A DNA stretch of 64,000 nucleotides from Mermis nigrescens (GCA_036768485.1 JAVLUZ010000143.1:739625-803624), one strand, 5' to 3'; positions 48,548 through 60,981 are shown, counted from the stretch's first letter. Notes: generated by a model not told the origin, from the letters alone. Translations and numbers: made by a program.

Positions 48548-48987
48548 CTGCTGACCATTTCGGACGAAAATGAACGAACTGCGTATAACGGCGTTGTTGG
48601 TGGCGTTCCAGTGGCTGTCGTAGACGGGGAAAGGGCAAACGCCCGAACAAAAATTAACGTCGACCCGTTTAGGCATCATGAGCCTTTGTAAAAGCAGACC
48701 GTCCAAATCGACGGGCCAAGAACGCAGCGAGCAGGCCGACGACGGGTCAAAGGGCAAGCCAGCGTCGTTGTCGTCCGCCGCTAGCGAATCGCCGTCGCCG
48801 TTGGCGGTCGTTTGGTCGTTGCGTCGACGCCGCTGATTCGCGTCGTCGATGACGTCGAATTCGCCGCGTCGCTCATCGTCGTCGCGATGAGCAGCGCCGT
48901 CGTCGTTGCCGCCGCTGCGATGTCTCCTTCTCCGACGTCGCCGGCGTCGTTGACGCTGCAAATACGACGAGTGGTCGGTGTCCGCTC
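48548..48987 (-). CDS. TGF-beta/BMP-like ligand, furin sites and N-terminal mature domain
   Basis: A secreted cystine-knot growth factor that would bind type I/II serine-threonine kinase receptors. The exon encodes an arginine run, an Asp/Gly-rich linker, a furin-type site NQRRRR/ND, and then the mature domain. There CSLRSWPVDLDGL aligns with the family's CxxxLYVDF, MMPKRVDVNFCSGVCPFP with APxGYxAxYCxGxCPFP, and WNATNNAVIRS with LNxTNHAIVQT. Distance between the first two knot cysteines is 28 residues, close to the usual 29. The exon ends at CAG/GTTAGG. The upper end is either 48955 (acceptor TTTGCAG) or 48987 (CTCTTTCAAG). The remaining knot cysteines lie in an unseen exon. The exon is markedly GC-rich, unlike its surroundings. 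Which subfamily it belongs to is open. Confidence 0.85.
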
Positions 48988-49401
48988 CTTGAAAGAGTTT
49001 TTCTTTATCAAAAAATCAATTGTTTTGCTGATAGATTGTTAATTGTTCAATGTCGCTATTATTTATTTTTAGCATTTTTCTAATTTCTTTCTTCCTAGCC
49101 AAATCAATTAATTTAGACGTTAACTGGGGCGTATCGCAGAAGACGTTGTGCTTCATTAGAGCTTACTACATTTTAAGTGCGAGTTGGTCCAAGGACTATT
49201 AGTGACACTTTTGTAAACAACAGCAAACAAAGAGCGTGTCAAATTCTTACAATACAGCAGGAACAAAAATATTTGTATAAAGTCAAAGTTACAAAATAAC
49301 GAACTCAAATAGGGAAAAATCTTGCATCAAAAACTAATAAACGAATAAGCCGAGATTATTTATTAACATAAGTAAATGTTAACTGTAATTTCTACGACCA
49401 G

Positions 49402-50230
49402 ACATGCACATTCTGGAGAGGTGACATTTCAAGGGGTCTTTTTGTGCTTGAAAATATGGGATATGCGTCAACAGCATCATTTTTCGGCGTTTCTGACGAT
49501 GCTCTACATACCTTTTTTTAGAGCATAAAAACATGAAAAAATTTCGAAAAATTAAAAAGTCTAGCAAATCAAACAAAATATAGTCAAAACATAAGCATAT
49601 TGCGCGAAACAGTGTTTTTTTTTGTACAAGGTCCGTTTGTACATGTACAAAGATGGTCCCTAAAAGTCTTTGTACATTCTGTACATATAAATTTTTGGGT
49701 ACTATAATATGGTAAAGTATCGTTTTTAGTATGGTAAAAACAGAATTGTTCGACCTCTGGTAGTGTATTTTAGCTAAATTATGGGTTTCTGAAAGCAAAA
49801 ATCACTACTAATGGTTCTCAAACGGCGCGAAGCGCCGAAAAATCTGACATTTTCCTTTCGGAATGCAATTTCTGCCATTATAAAGATATATAGAACACAA
49901 AATCACTTATTTCGGCGCGAAGCGTCAAAAATTTTTGCGAATTTCAGACCTTTTTTGCAGTTTTTGTCTTCCCAAAAATTTGGTACAAAGACGGTCCCGA
50001 AAAATCTTTGTACATCAGGAAAAATCTTTGTCGAATACAAAAAAAGCGTGGCGCGAAGCGCAGAAAATTTGACACTTCTGAGCAAATAGATAGCTGAAAA
50101 GGCTTAAAACAGCACGTGTCTACGAGTTTTTAGAAAATTTCCGGAATCTTTCCAATCTCAAATTCTGTGGGGGGATTTTTCTATGTATGGGGTGAAATCC
50201 CCCAAACCCTCCTAGATCGTGTATGTATAC
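49402..50230. mobile_element. U-family repeat in the TGF-beta intron
   Basis: Body phrases TTTTTCGGCGTTTCTGACGAT, TGACACTTCTGAGCAAATAG and GGGGTGAAATCCCCCAAACC recur in whole or part at 2790, 50806, 55012 and 62727. Its hairpin word was the target of the nested C element. Outer limits are approximate. Confidence 0.55.
49610..50050 (+). mobile_element. C-family MITE in the TGF-beta intron
   Basis: 441 bp, CAGTGTTTTTTTTTTGTAC ... ATACAAAAAAAGCGTG, with flanks GCGCGAAA and GCGCGAAG (7 of 8). An exact hairpin word is at 49824-49836. Confidence 0.88.
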
Positions 50231-50259
50231 GACACCGTAAAAAAGTGTACCCGATGCAC

Positions 50260-50782
50260 CGTGATTCGCAGCTCTTGAATAAAGGACTAATAAGGGCTGA
50301 GAAGGGCCCGACGACGCCGCGTGAAAAAGTCGCGTCGTGCGCCGGGCGTTTAAGCGCCGCTGTTGCGACGGCAAAGTGGCGTTGTCGACGAGGACAACGA
50401 GCTGCGCGTCAAAACTGAGCTGACGTCGCCCGTCGGCGTCCTTCGACCGGTCGTCTACTGACGTCAGCGATCGGCGAACTTGACGCGTCACGTCAACGGC
50501 GACGAATTCCTCGGGCGTAGCGTTGTCTCAGAGGCGGCATAGACTGGCTTTTCAACAAAAAGCCTTCCGGCCACGACAGTACATTTAGTGTAAACGGATG
50601 AGCAGCTGCGTCGAAATAGCCCGTATCATGCGAAAAAGCGACGCGATGCAGCTCCAAAACCAGCTCGGCGCGCGCGACGCCGGCTTGTTTTATCCAAAGT
50701 TTGTGCAAAGGAAAATGTAACGTGGCCGAGTCCATATTGTGCGAATTATTCGACACCGTCGAGACCACTTGTGAATGATTGA
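50260..50782 (-). CDS. TGF-beta/BMP-like ligand, propeptide exon with a frameshift
   Basis: The upstream acceptor is strong (TTTTCTTTTCAG before 50782). The first part reads ATLHFPLHKLWIKQAG, ARAELVLELHRVAF and FTLNVLSWPEGFLLKSQSM, matching the latency-propeptide beta-strands. The frame then breaks near 50531; the next frame continues DNATPEEFVAVDVTRQVRRS, equivalent to the family's W..FDVT.AV..W, then QLSFDAQLVVLVDN and QPLLVLYSRAA. One extra base explains the break. A 73-bp intron (GTACTG...CCCGAG) would also restore the frame but would delete the more family-like text. The 3' limit is uncertain; the best donor is G/GTGCAT near 50260. Signal peptide exons are not seen. Confidence 0.75.
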
Positions 50783-50984
50783 CTGAAAAGAAAATCTATA
50801 GGTACCATACATGCATGATCTTGGGGGGTTTCATCCCCCAGGAATCGCGATTCTTCAAAAATTTCCAAAAATCCTCAGAAAAGGTGCTTTTTTAAGCGTA
50901 TCTATTTGCTCAAAAGCGCAAAATTTTCGACGTTTCGCGCCGTATGCTCATGTTTTGACTGTTACTTCTTTAATGCAATGGATG

Positions 50985-52675
50985 CAGTGATCGTACGGGG
51001 TCAGATTTTCACCCCTGATCGGGGTCGGGGTCGGGGATGGAAAACCTCGGTTTTCGGTCAGGTCGGGGTTGAAGATTAACAATTAACATTGCATGATTAC
51101 ATACCAATTTGAAGAGGATAAAAACGATACCTTCACTTGTTTGTAGAGCATACTATAAAGCTGGTTATGTTCAACATTTTACTTTCATTCCAAGTTCAAA
51201 CATGGTTTTAGCAATTTAGCATTACTTTCAATTTTAATCACTAATAGCTCCCCCGGTTTTTCATAACGGTTTTCTATGGCGCACTGATTGTAGAGGAGTC
51301 AATGGCGCGAAGCGCCGAAAATTTTCGAAATTTTCACCGTTTTCATGTAGAATTTACGCCTTTTTATTGACAAACAGTTCGGAAATCATAAGTGGCGCAA
51401 AGCATCAAGAAATTCAGTCATATTTTACCGCCCTAAGACAATAATCGGCGGTGCTAAGCGCAGAAAAATTTTGACGTTTTTACTCTTTAAACTCAATTTA
51501 TACCGCTTAAATCATACAGAACAGATAAACTAATTGCGGCGCGAAGCGCCGAAAATTTTTAGAAATTCCTAATCCTTTTAACTTTCCTGTCCTCCTAAAA
51601 ATCTCTTTCAACATGTAGAACGAGATTGTACGGCTGGGGAGCCTGGGATGGCGCGCTCATGCGCCCCCAGCGAGGTCCAGAGCAGAACCAAGGTTAAAAT
51701 TTTCGCAAATTGGCAAAATTTCGGTTTTGAATTAGGTCCAAAAAACTTAAAATTGATGAACACCTAAACTGCACAAAACTTCTGAGCTGAAATGCGTTTT
51801 TCGACCTCTGCTAAGTATGTAGCGCAGCAACGGGTCGCAACCAATAAGTCAATGAAAGATGTATCAATGAGTTTTTTGTTCTTATCATTTTCAGGCCCAT
51901 TTGTGGCCTTGTTATTAACTACTTCAGAAAACAGAAAATGCGCAAGAACACATGGAAATTTGGCCTTTCTTTTCATTTAAAATAGAATTATGTGTCCTTG
52001 TAAAGAAAGATAAACAAAGCAGAGAATAGACAAATTGGTACGCAAACATTTTCGCACTTTTACTATAATGTTCAACAAGCATGTGCTGTTTCATTCAATG
52101 AACTAATAGTGCATTAAATCACCAAAGTGCTGCGAAGTGCTAGATTATTTTAACAGATTCAAGCTTTCAAATTCATTGGATCTGTATAAGAATAAATAAT
52201 AATGACTCGGCGCGAAGCGCCGGAAAATTTTGACGTTTGTGCCCTTTTAAACACAATGTTCTGGACACATTGCGCCAGAAAAATCAACATAATTTCTGAA
52301 AAATTCCGGGGGGCATGTGCCTCCATTCCCCCGGCTAAGCTTGTGATTCCGCAGTAATTTCGGCGCACTTCATAAAGGAAAATATGCGAACATGTATGTA
52401 CGTCTTAACAACATGGCGACCAGGCGTACTTTTTATGAAATATCACGAATGTCGAGTTTAACATATTAAGTTTGCTGGTGAATGAATCGTCCTTGTTCCG
52501 AATTTATTTGCTATTTATACAATTATTCTATGTATCAACAAATAAAATGCTATATTTCATCCCCGAAAAAAGGTTCAACCCCGACTCGAAAAACCATGCC
52601 CCCGGTCGGGGGTCGGGGTCGGGGTTTAGGCCGGGGTTTTTCGGTGTCGGGGTCAGGGTCCCCGTACGATCACTG
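50985..52675. mobile_element. hAT5: hAT element with GGTCGGGG words and perfect TSD
   Basis: 1691 bp, CAGTGATCGTACGGGGTC ... GGTCCCCGTACGATCACTG, with TSD AATGGATG (50977-50984, 52676-52683). Subterminal GGGGTCGGGG arrays lie at both ends. Exact hairpin words are at 51304-51316, 51538-51550 and 52209-52221. It is inserted in a U-like repeat (50806-50984 and onward from 52684). No transposase found. Confidence 0.94.
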
Positions 52676-52683
52676 AATGGATG

Positions 52684-53342
52684 TTTAGGAAATTTCAAGG
52701 AATTAAGTGAGAGTTTTTACAAGAAAATTCAACGAATTCCTAGAAAATCAGAATGATAAGAATGATTTTCAAATATTAATATAAATAAATATCCAATGGG
52801 AACGATCATAAATGGATTATATGTACCTAGTGCGTGTCATTATATAATAAAATCGAATTGCCCATTTCATACACTGATCCATGACATTTCATAATCTGTA
52901 GTTTTCAAGTTTTCTGGAAAAGTTCATAATTATATATTTGATTGTCCGATTCGGATTTGTTTATAAAATCCTAAATCAAAAATATGGGTCTTAAAAAACA
53001 TGTTGATTTGTCATCTCAGGACCGCGAGCAGATTTATCTGCACTCTGTGAAATTTTTTAGCGGCCCTCAGATTTAGCAGCCCTGAACGGCCGCTCGGCTC
53101 GCCACCCCCTAAGAACGGCTATGCTAGGAATAAGTTTATGCGTTACGTCGATCATAAAGAACCGGCTTTCGCGAGAGCAATTCTTTCATTTACAGCAACG
53201 GAAATGAACTGCTTAGCGGAAGTTAAAAATTTTAGATGAGTATATACGAAATGAATAATGATTCCAAACACCTGGATTAATAGTTAATTGTCTTATCTTG
53301 CTTTGAAAATGCACATTATATTTGCTTTATGTAGGCGCTGAT
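52684..53342. other. remainder of a U-like repeat and unassigned sequence
   Basis: The first ~60 bp continue the repeat split by hAT5. The rest shows no gene or ends. Confidence 0.5.
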
Positions 53343-53930
53343 CAGTGGCGGATCTAGGATTTTCCTAAGAGGGGGCGGTATCCCAACTTTTCCAAAAACA
53401 GTCAAGAATAGGTCAGAAAATTTGCCCTTAACGCGCGAAATAGCGTTTTTCGGTGTTTTACATTGCGTACTTTTACATGAAATCACTTTTGACGCAATAT
53501 TTTTTCAAGAAATTTTGAAATTTTCGACAATTTCGGTCGAAAAAATCATTAAATTTCTTTGACTTGTACAAAAATCTGGCGCGTAGCGCCGGAAACTTTG
53601 TGAAATTAAGGCGGATAGATGTCTAGAAGCATGATTTACTGCTTGATTCCCTGTTTTTATAGCATTTGATGCGAAGCATCGATATTTTCAATTGAAAATA
53701 GAAGAAAACTATGCAAAAATAGAACAGAAAATGGCTTCCAGGTCGCCAAGAAAGTTAATAAATGTCATTAATAGACATCAATCAGCGCGTAGCGCCGGAA
53801 AAATTTGAGAAATTATGGTCACTGACGGCCAAAAATCATTGCTAATTGCATATCAATTCTTTATCTCGCCAAATATTTTTGGCCAATGGGGGGCCGCCTC
53901 CCCCGCCCCTCCCTCTTAAATCCGCGCCTG
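53343..53930 (+). mobile_element. R element, ~590 bp
   Basis: CAGTGGCGGATCTAGGATTT ... TTAAATCCGCGCCTG. Flanks GCGCTGAT and CGCTGTAT match if one indel is allowed. It contains the intact phrase ATGGCTTCCAGGTCGCC used above as an empty site. Confidence 0.85.
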
Positions 53931-53947
53931 CGCTGTATAGATATTAC

Positions 53948-54575
53948 CAGTGACGGATCTAGGGTTTTCCTGGGGGGGGGTGCCCCAACTTTTTCCAAAA
54001 CAGTTAAAAATAGATCCAGAATTTGCAATTCACGCGCGAAATGGCGTTTCTTCGGCGTTTTATTACGTATACCTTTACTTAAAATCATTTTTGACGCAAT
54101 ATTTTCTCGGAAAATTTTTGAATCTTCAACAAATTTGTGTGAAAAATCATTAAAATTCTTTTACTTTAGCGAAAATCTGGCGTGAAGCGCTAAAAAAATT
54201 TGTGAAATTTAGGCGGATGGACGTTGAGAACCTTAATTTACTGCTTGATTTCCTGTATATATGTGTAACATTTGACGCGAAACGTCGAAAATTTTCGATT
54301 GAAAATATAAGAAAAATGCTAAATAGCCGTTTCTGCCGTTGAAATTGTTTTGATAACTATTCAATGAGCAAAAATGGCTTCCGGGTTGCCAATAAAGTAA
54401 ATAAATGTCATTAATAAGTATAATCAGGCGCGTAGCGACGGAAAAATTCGAGAAATTATGGTCACTGAGGCCAAAAATCACAGCAAATCACATATCCATT
54501 ATTTATCACTTCAAATATTTTTGGCCAGTGAGGGGGGAGGGGGAGCCGCCCCCGCTTCCCTCAAATCCGCTCCTG
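53948..54575 (+). mobile_element. R element, ~630 bp, adjacent copy
   Basis: CAGTGACGGATCTAGGGTTT ... CAAATCCGCTCCTG, with flanks GATATTAC and GGTATTAC (7 of 8). It lies only 17 bp from the previous R copy, in the same orientation. Confidence 0.88.
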
Positions 54576-54583
54576 GGTATTAC

Positions 54584-56246
54584 CGACGATATTACAGAAG
54601 GCTGTTCTTGACTGTTTAAAAATTAGTAAATAAAAAATGCAGCCTGCAAATTCGAGTGTACTCGCTTTATGATCAGCATGTTCATAACACGCAAAGTGAC
54701 AGAACCTAGAGTAGGTACAGGTACTCCATTTAACGACCTCGTCAAAGTAGCATTTAAATATGAAAAATAAGCGTACTACAGCACGTTTAGATGAAAAAGT
54801 GTATATATATACACGAACGATAAACATCTAAAACAACTTTGCAGATGAGCGGAAAGGAATGATGGAACACAGCATTAGGATTTGAGGCGACAATAGGCGC
54901 CGACTAAGTCAGTTACAGGCGAACCAGTGTCATATTTATTGTAAGTTAATGCGTGATCGGATAAGAGGGTAAGCAACGTATAAAAAACCAATCAAATGAA
55001 GCAAATGTAAGCGCTCATTTACGGGCGGGGTGAGACCAAAAATCTTTCTAAAGTGCCCGATTTGGGCCCAAAAACGATGCCTTAGCGTCAAAATGACATT
55101 CCGTTCCTTTCTGACGATGCTTTTTCTTTCTAGAAAATAAAAACACAACAAAGAATTTCGCAAACTATGAAAAAATTGTAGTCAAAAAAATGAGTATGAG
55201 GCGGGAAGCGACGAAAATTTGACACTTTTGAGCCAAAAGATCACTAAAAACGCTAAAAACACATTTTCTGTGATTTTTTGCGAAATCTAAAGTTCTGGAA
55301 GCATGGGCAAAAAATTCTTAGGTGGTGAAAGAAACCCCCAAGCTCACACGTATGGCTATCACCTGACTTTTCACCACTGTTTTTTATAAGGGATCACGAT
55401 TTTGAGGCTTCTACAAAGATTCTGGAGCGATCTCTATAAATCGGCACTTTTAGCCAATTTTCGATTGCACAGAAAAATCGAAATCTTTGTACAAAAAATG
55501 CTTTTTACTAACTTATATTTCCAACTATCTTCGTGACTTTATACTCTGATAAGCTATGTAACATTAAAATTGCTAACTTAACTGAGCGAATAAAATTTGT
55601 TGGTTTATGTCTTTATTTTTAATTACCCTCCATTCTGTGGTCCTGGCAAATAGCCTGTACCGTGAAAGATCCATGTCGGTAAGGTATACTGGTCCTATCA
55701 CCATCTCCTTCTTCAGTTAGAACATCATATAATTCTTGGACGTAGTGGGGTGGCCTGATATTTGAATTCCTTCCGCTCGTTGAGGTAACCTGACATTAAT
55801 AAATATTTAAAATATGATAAGCACAAAAAATTAGCATTACATATTTGCTAAAAAAGTTTCGAAGGACTGAAGATTGATAACAAATACATAAAGTTCTCTT
55901 AAAACTTAATTCATGAAGCATAAATTCTCTAAATAATGCGAATGACAAATTAAAATGACGCAATCGCACGCTCAATGAGATTAATGAAATTCCAAAATTC
56001 CTTAGATGCTTTAAACACAAGAACCCATGACCGGATGTTTCCGCCACATTCCAATTTTTTCATTGAACTTGCAATAAAAACACGAATAGTAGAAGTCAGT
56101 CGTGCATATCAACCACGTGCAATAAAATTGATATAAAAACTATACCTAATTAAGTTATTCTCGCTTAGAATAAGTATAGCAATTCAATCTGAAGTTAAGA
56201 GATATGATACAATATATCAGATATTTTTGTCGTATTACAAACTTAC
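54584..56246. other. unassigned, with a U-family repeat
   Basis: About 55012-55358 is a U-family body. On the minus strand, about 55953-56083 has a short open frame (KLECGGNIRSWVLVFKASKE ... ERAIASF, then stop) that reads like protein, but I cannot place it in a family. Confidence 0.45.
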
Positions 56247-56307
56247 ATTTCCAAGTTCCAAAACTTGTTCTAGATATGCTCGCAGAGCATCCTCGTTGAG
56301 GCTGTAC
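56247..56307 (-). CDS. possible short exon of unknown gene
   Basis: A 61-bp exon candidate ending in a textbook donor, AAT/GTAAGT, and preceded by AATCCAAAG. It encodes YSLNEDALRAYLEQVLELGN, an amphipathic helix-like peptide with even residue use. The open frame extends upstream through the acceptor. A nearby minus frame (56436-56627, with YEIFIEVMDNVFNFAASHPL) could be another exon of the same gene, but phases do not join simply. It could be a 5' exon of the TGF-beta gene, whose propeptides start with a helix of this kind, or a different gene; I cannot decide. Confidence 0.35.
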
Positions 56308-58475
56308 CTTTGGATTAAAGTACAAGACGATGAATGATAAATTGTAAAAAGTACAAATGTAACAATTTGAAAATTTAGGGCTCGTGGCCAAAATTTCATG
56401 CAAACGACAGTCTTCATAGTGAGAAAAAATCAATCTTAGCCGGTAACCCGACGCAATCGACTTCGAAGGGACTGACAGATTAGGGACCAAATAGAATTCG
56501 AGCTAAGTAATGGGTGAGAGGCAGCAAAATTAAAAACATTGTCCATGACTTCGATGAATATTTCGTAAACAAAAATTGAGTCGGCTGTGTGCCTAAATAG
56601 CGTAAAGCTGACAATAAAAAGTCGCACGTGTTTGACGCAAAAACTACAATATACTTATAATCCAACCTATACATACCTACAACGGATTAGATACCTACAT
56701 TAGACGAGCATGCGCGCGATGAAACCTATGAATGGGTGCCAGATCGGTAGTAGTGGCACCGTACATCAAAAGGAATGTGAAAAACTACTGATAGTCAACC
56801 TCTGGAATAGGTAGGTACAGCTATGCAGTGACGAGATGATGCAACAAATAATCTCGCGGAAAATGCGTTGGCACAGGTGTGCATGATACTGACACATAAG
56901 GGAGCAGGTACGTAGGTAGGTAGCACATGATCGAGCCACTAGCGAGAATTGTTGAACGTACATAAGGATTCGGCTAAGCAAGCATTCTCAACACGTGAGC
57001 GAGCAGACCGTTACAGTAATAGCACGTTCGATTTATCCTGTTTTCCTCTGTTTACAACACAAGCCTATTTTAAAAGACTTGTTAATCAGTGAGAAGTGTG
57101 CAGATATAAATCGACTTAAAAGTAAAAATGCGATCACCACAGTCGAAGAGGACCTAAGGCGCTCGATACTTTAACTTGCAAGAAAATGTGAATCAGAAAG
57201 AAATAAATTTCTTTAAATTGAAATCATTAGTGCTTTTGGCCGGTCTAGGGGATCAGCAGAAAGCTTACTTAACTAACAATCTCCTGTTTTACATGAAACC
57301 TGCGGTTTTTCGTTTAAGACTTTTTGCTGTCTTGAACCGGCAGCTTACGGGAAATATGGATCAATTCAAGACATTGTAAGCAATTGCTAGTTTACAACAG
57401 CTTAAAATCATAACAATCGTAAGCTTAATGGAGAATAGACTATTGATGTTTGTACTTAGATTAGTATATACTACCTATAGTCTGTTTCATTTATTATAAC
57501 TGCGGTTTTCTTCTGACTTTTTCTGCAAAAATCAGGCTACAAAAGCGGTTTAAACTATTGAGGCAGTAATGCGGCTCAACACTGGCATCTATCTCAATGT
57601 GAGTCAACATACTGTAGAATTGAAAACCACGATGACTAAAACAATAGGTTACAAACATATTTGCTTTTAAATTGGTTTAAGATACAAACAATTCGTCGAA
57701 TTGCGAACCATAGATACATAGCATGGCCAATCTGAGGGAGGGTACAAATGTTATTACAAAGCTTCTGCTCACTTAACAGCATTTAAATAAATTTCAATTT
57801 TCATTCATTTTAGGCCTTTGCTTTGCCTCATTTTCCCAATGAGATTTCCTATTTTCCCATTCTGGGGGTTTATACCCCAAACCCCCCCACGTGCAGGTTT
57901 GATTCCGACCAATAGATGCTGGTGGCGCAGTTTTTAGTCATTGTAACCTTTCTGAGCAAAATAACTTAGTGATACAAATATAAACGTGAAATCACGCAAA
58001 ACTAATTTTCACAGCTTGTCGATTTCGATCACTTGCAATAACATCGATTGTTGTCCATGTTTGTCTTTGCCTTTTTGAGAAATTTCTCTTTTCGCTGAAC
58101 CTCTTGTGTGCAGATCTGATTGCATGACTGATACCAATAAAAATTTTGGAGAATTTTCGCCAAAATAGGCATTTTAGGATTTATATTCTATTTTTACAAT
58201 TTCATCGATATCCGGCATATCTCTTTAGAATTGTGTGTATACATACTTCTGGTGCTTTAAGCATAGGCTAACGTGTTTAGTACAATGATGTTGTGTATGC
58301 ATAAATACCGTGGTACCTTTATACCTACCTACATGTAGGTACCTACTTAATTCTTTGATATGTTCATTCAGTCATGCCATCTATTTGATTAGTCTTGGTC
58401 GGTTTTTATTAAAAAATCGGCTCTTTATTAAACACTTAATTATGCAAAAAATTTCTGTAAAGCAAAAATCCGAAC
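56308..58475. other. unassigned; possible exons of an unknown gene
   Basis: The least repetitive stretch in the right half. Open frames at 56436-56627 (minus) and 57176-57379 (plus) look protein-like in part but have no recognised relatives. A mariner-like MITE left end (TAGTCTGTTTCATTTAT) is at about 57480. Confidence 0.4.
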
Positions 58476-58483
58476 TTTAGAAT

Positions 58484-58854
58484 CAGTGGCGTAGCTGTGG
58501 TGAGACTGAGGGGGCTAGTCCCCCAAATTTTGGAAGTATCAATATTTTTTACAAGGGTGCTCCATAGAAAAAATGGATATTAATAAAGCGTAACTGAAAT
58601 ATCGCTAGAATAGATTTCAGCGCACTCTTTGAGCTAATAAGCCTAAAATTTTTGGCGCTTCGTTCCTTATTTATTTATATTCAACATATTTGTTTAATAA
58701 TAAAATCAACTTTAATTATATGAATTTTTTTAATGTGTAGATCTCGTTAAGAAAAGCTCAAAGACACCATTATTTTTGCCATTCCATAAGTAGTTGTTGA
58801 GGTATTTATTTTCAAAATTTTCCCCCTCCAAAAAAATCGGAAGTTACGCCACTG
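58484..58854 (+). mobile_element. T-family element
   Basis: 371 bp, CAGTGGCGTAGCTGTGG ... GAAGTTACGCCACTG, with flanks TTTAGAAT and TTTGGAGT (6 of 8, both differences A/G). Related to 18492-19075. Confidence 0.82.
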
Positions 58855-60000
58855 TTTGGAGTACGAATTTTCTAAATTTTTTCGGAAAATATACGCTCTC
58901 AAATCTTAAAAATAAATTTGAATTGAATGAAATTCAAATTCAAATGGCGTGTAGGCATGTGTACATATGTATGTACACAGGTATGTGTACCTATGTAAAA
59001 TTATTTTTTGTCTTTGTAGAATCAACCACAATCTACGTTCTCAGAAAAAGATCATTTAAAAATTTCGCTCGATTAATAATACGCAAATTTCGCGTACAAA
59101 TATAGCCTGTTCGATCAAGTCTCGACAGCCCCATTGTCCCAACACCCCCACCGTTCCAACAGCCCCAAAAATTATCCCAACAGCCCCACCAATATCCCAA
59201 CAGCCCCACCAATAATCCCCCCACCGTCCCACCAAACAGCCGCACCAATAATCCCAACAGACCCACCAGTCCCAAGAGCCCCACCAGTTCCACCGTTCCA
59301 ACTGTCGCACCGTCCTAACCACACATTGGCTTGGGAACAGGGGATGTTTGGGCTAAAATCCCCCCATCCAAGAATCTAGAAAAACCCCAATGCTGGTGGA
59401 CCCCAAGAATTCTATGTTTAGCCATTTCTTGGTCACTTTAACCAAGCAGAACCTCAGAATTCGGTCGCTGCCAATATATGGTCCAAACTGTCTCACTGCG
59501 CCAATCATAAATGAGCTAAAAGTGACTTTCAAACATGTATGAGTGTTTGAATAGCGTAAAAACAACGCGAATCCAGTTTCAAACTATTTTTATCTAAGCT
59601 GAACGTTGGGTTGTTATAGTTAACGATATTAAAATGGAAAATATCGTTAACGACGTGTTTTTGGGCCATCGTTTACGAAACGATATCTTTTTTCGAGAGT
59701 CATCGTTGATGAAAACGATATTAATTTTGGTGAATAATATCGTGAAAATGACGTTAGTTTTTTGAACACCTGTTTAACTAACCTACTGTACTAGTTTGCT
59801 GAGGAGGCTGCTGGCTGGATTGAGGAATGGTACAACAAACAGACAGAGCCGTTCCTTCGAGGCATCTTAACCACACGTTTACATAGTTTAGGGGAGTTAA
59901 GGAATTAACAAGACATGTACAGCATGGGATTTCTGAGTGTCAGGCCAAAAATTTAAAAAAATGTTCTTTTAGGCTAAAACCCAATGGGTACCTACTAGGT

Positions 60001-60238
60001 CACACCTGGGCCTGAGGGGGGTTTGGGGGGTATGCAACCCCCAGAAACCAAAATACCCCCCCCAGAATTCAATTTTTGAAAATTTTTTCGTTTTTTCGCA
60101 ATTTTTTGATGCCAATGGATAGTGCTTGATGAGAAACGTCGAAAAATAGTGTTTTTATCGCCTACCACCATTTTTAAGGCCATTCTCTGACCTTCAAAAA
60201 ATCTTGCACCCCCAGAATTTTCTTTCTGCCCACGTATG
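60001..60238 (-). mobile_element. G-family MITE in FB-D
   Basis: 238 bp, CACACCTGGGCCTGAGG ... CTGCCCACGTATG. The TSD is poor (5 of 8). Confidence 0.8.
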
Positions 60239-60753
60239 GACTACCTACCATAAGTGGGCAGCAAAATAATTTTGGAGGGGTTAAAACCGCCAAAAATGCC
60301 AAAAACGTTAATAAAAATGAGGGGGTCTGCAGTAATTTGTTGGGGGTTTGTCAACTCTGGAGGGGGTGTATACCACCAGACCCCACGCCCATGTATGGTA
60401 CCTACACGTCTAAAACACTATTATTTACCGTTTTAGACAGTGCGCTTTCTTTGCAGAACACGAACACAAAAAATTTCAAAAAAGTATACATGAAAAAATC
60501 GAGTGAATTGAACAAAATACAGTTAAATGTGTCGAAAGTAATCCGATGGATTACGATAATTATATATCAAATCGATGCTATAATCACAATCTGTCGGCTT
60601 ATTGCCGGACATAGTTTTTAAAATTTATGCACAAAACTTGTGTGAAACAGACCACAAAATTAGTGACTTTTGAGCCAAAAATGAGCTAGAAACACATAAA
60701 AAGTCACACTCTTTACAATTTTCACGAAAAACGAAAATTCAGGGGGTCGCAGC

Positions 60754-60981
60754 CATAGGTGGACGGCACCAAAATTCTGGGGGTGCACGATTTTTCAAAG
60801 GTTAAAAAATAGCCTTAAAAATGGAAGTATAGCGAAAAAACACCATTTTTCAACGTTTCACATCGAGCACTATCCATTGGCATCGAAAAATTGCGAAAAA
60901 AACAAAAAATTTCAAATATTGAATTCTGGGGAGTATTTTGGTTTCTCGTGAGGGCGAGTGCAAACCCCACGCCCAGGTGTG
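60754..60981 (+). mobile_element. G-family MITE in FB-D
   Basis: 228 bp, CATAGGTGGACGGCACC ... CCCACGCCCAGGTGTG, with flanks GTCGCAGC and GTCGCAGT (7 of 8). Confidence 0.88.

Larger units (their letters stand above)
48988..50259 (-). other. TGF-beta intron containing a U element and a C element
   Basis: About 1.27 kb between the two supported exons. Most of it (about 49402-50230) is a U element with a nested C element; the rest is AT-rich. Confidence 0.6.

Noticed and set aside
48812..49042. Plus-strand Ala/Val-rich frame
   Set aside because: Antisense shadow of the GC-rich TGF-beta exon.
57176..57379. 67-codon plus-strand frame
   Set aside because: Parts look protein-like, but there is no recognisable motif and splice sites are weak, so it is left as unassigned.
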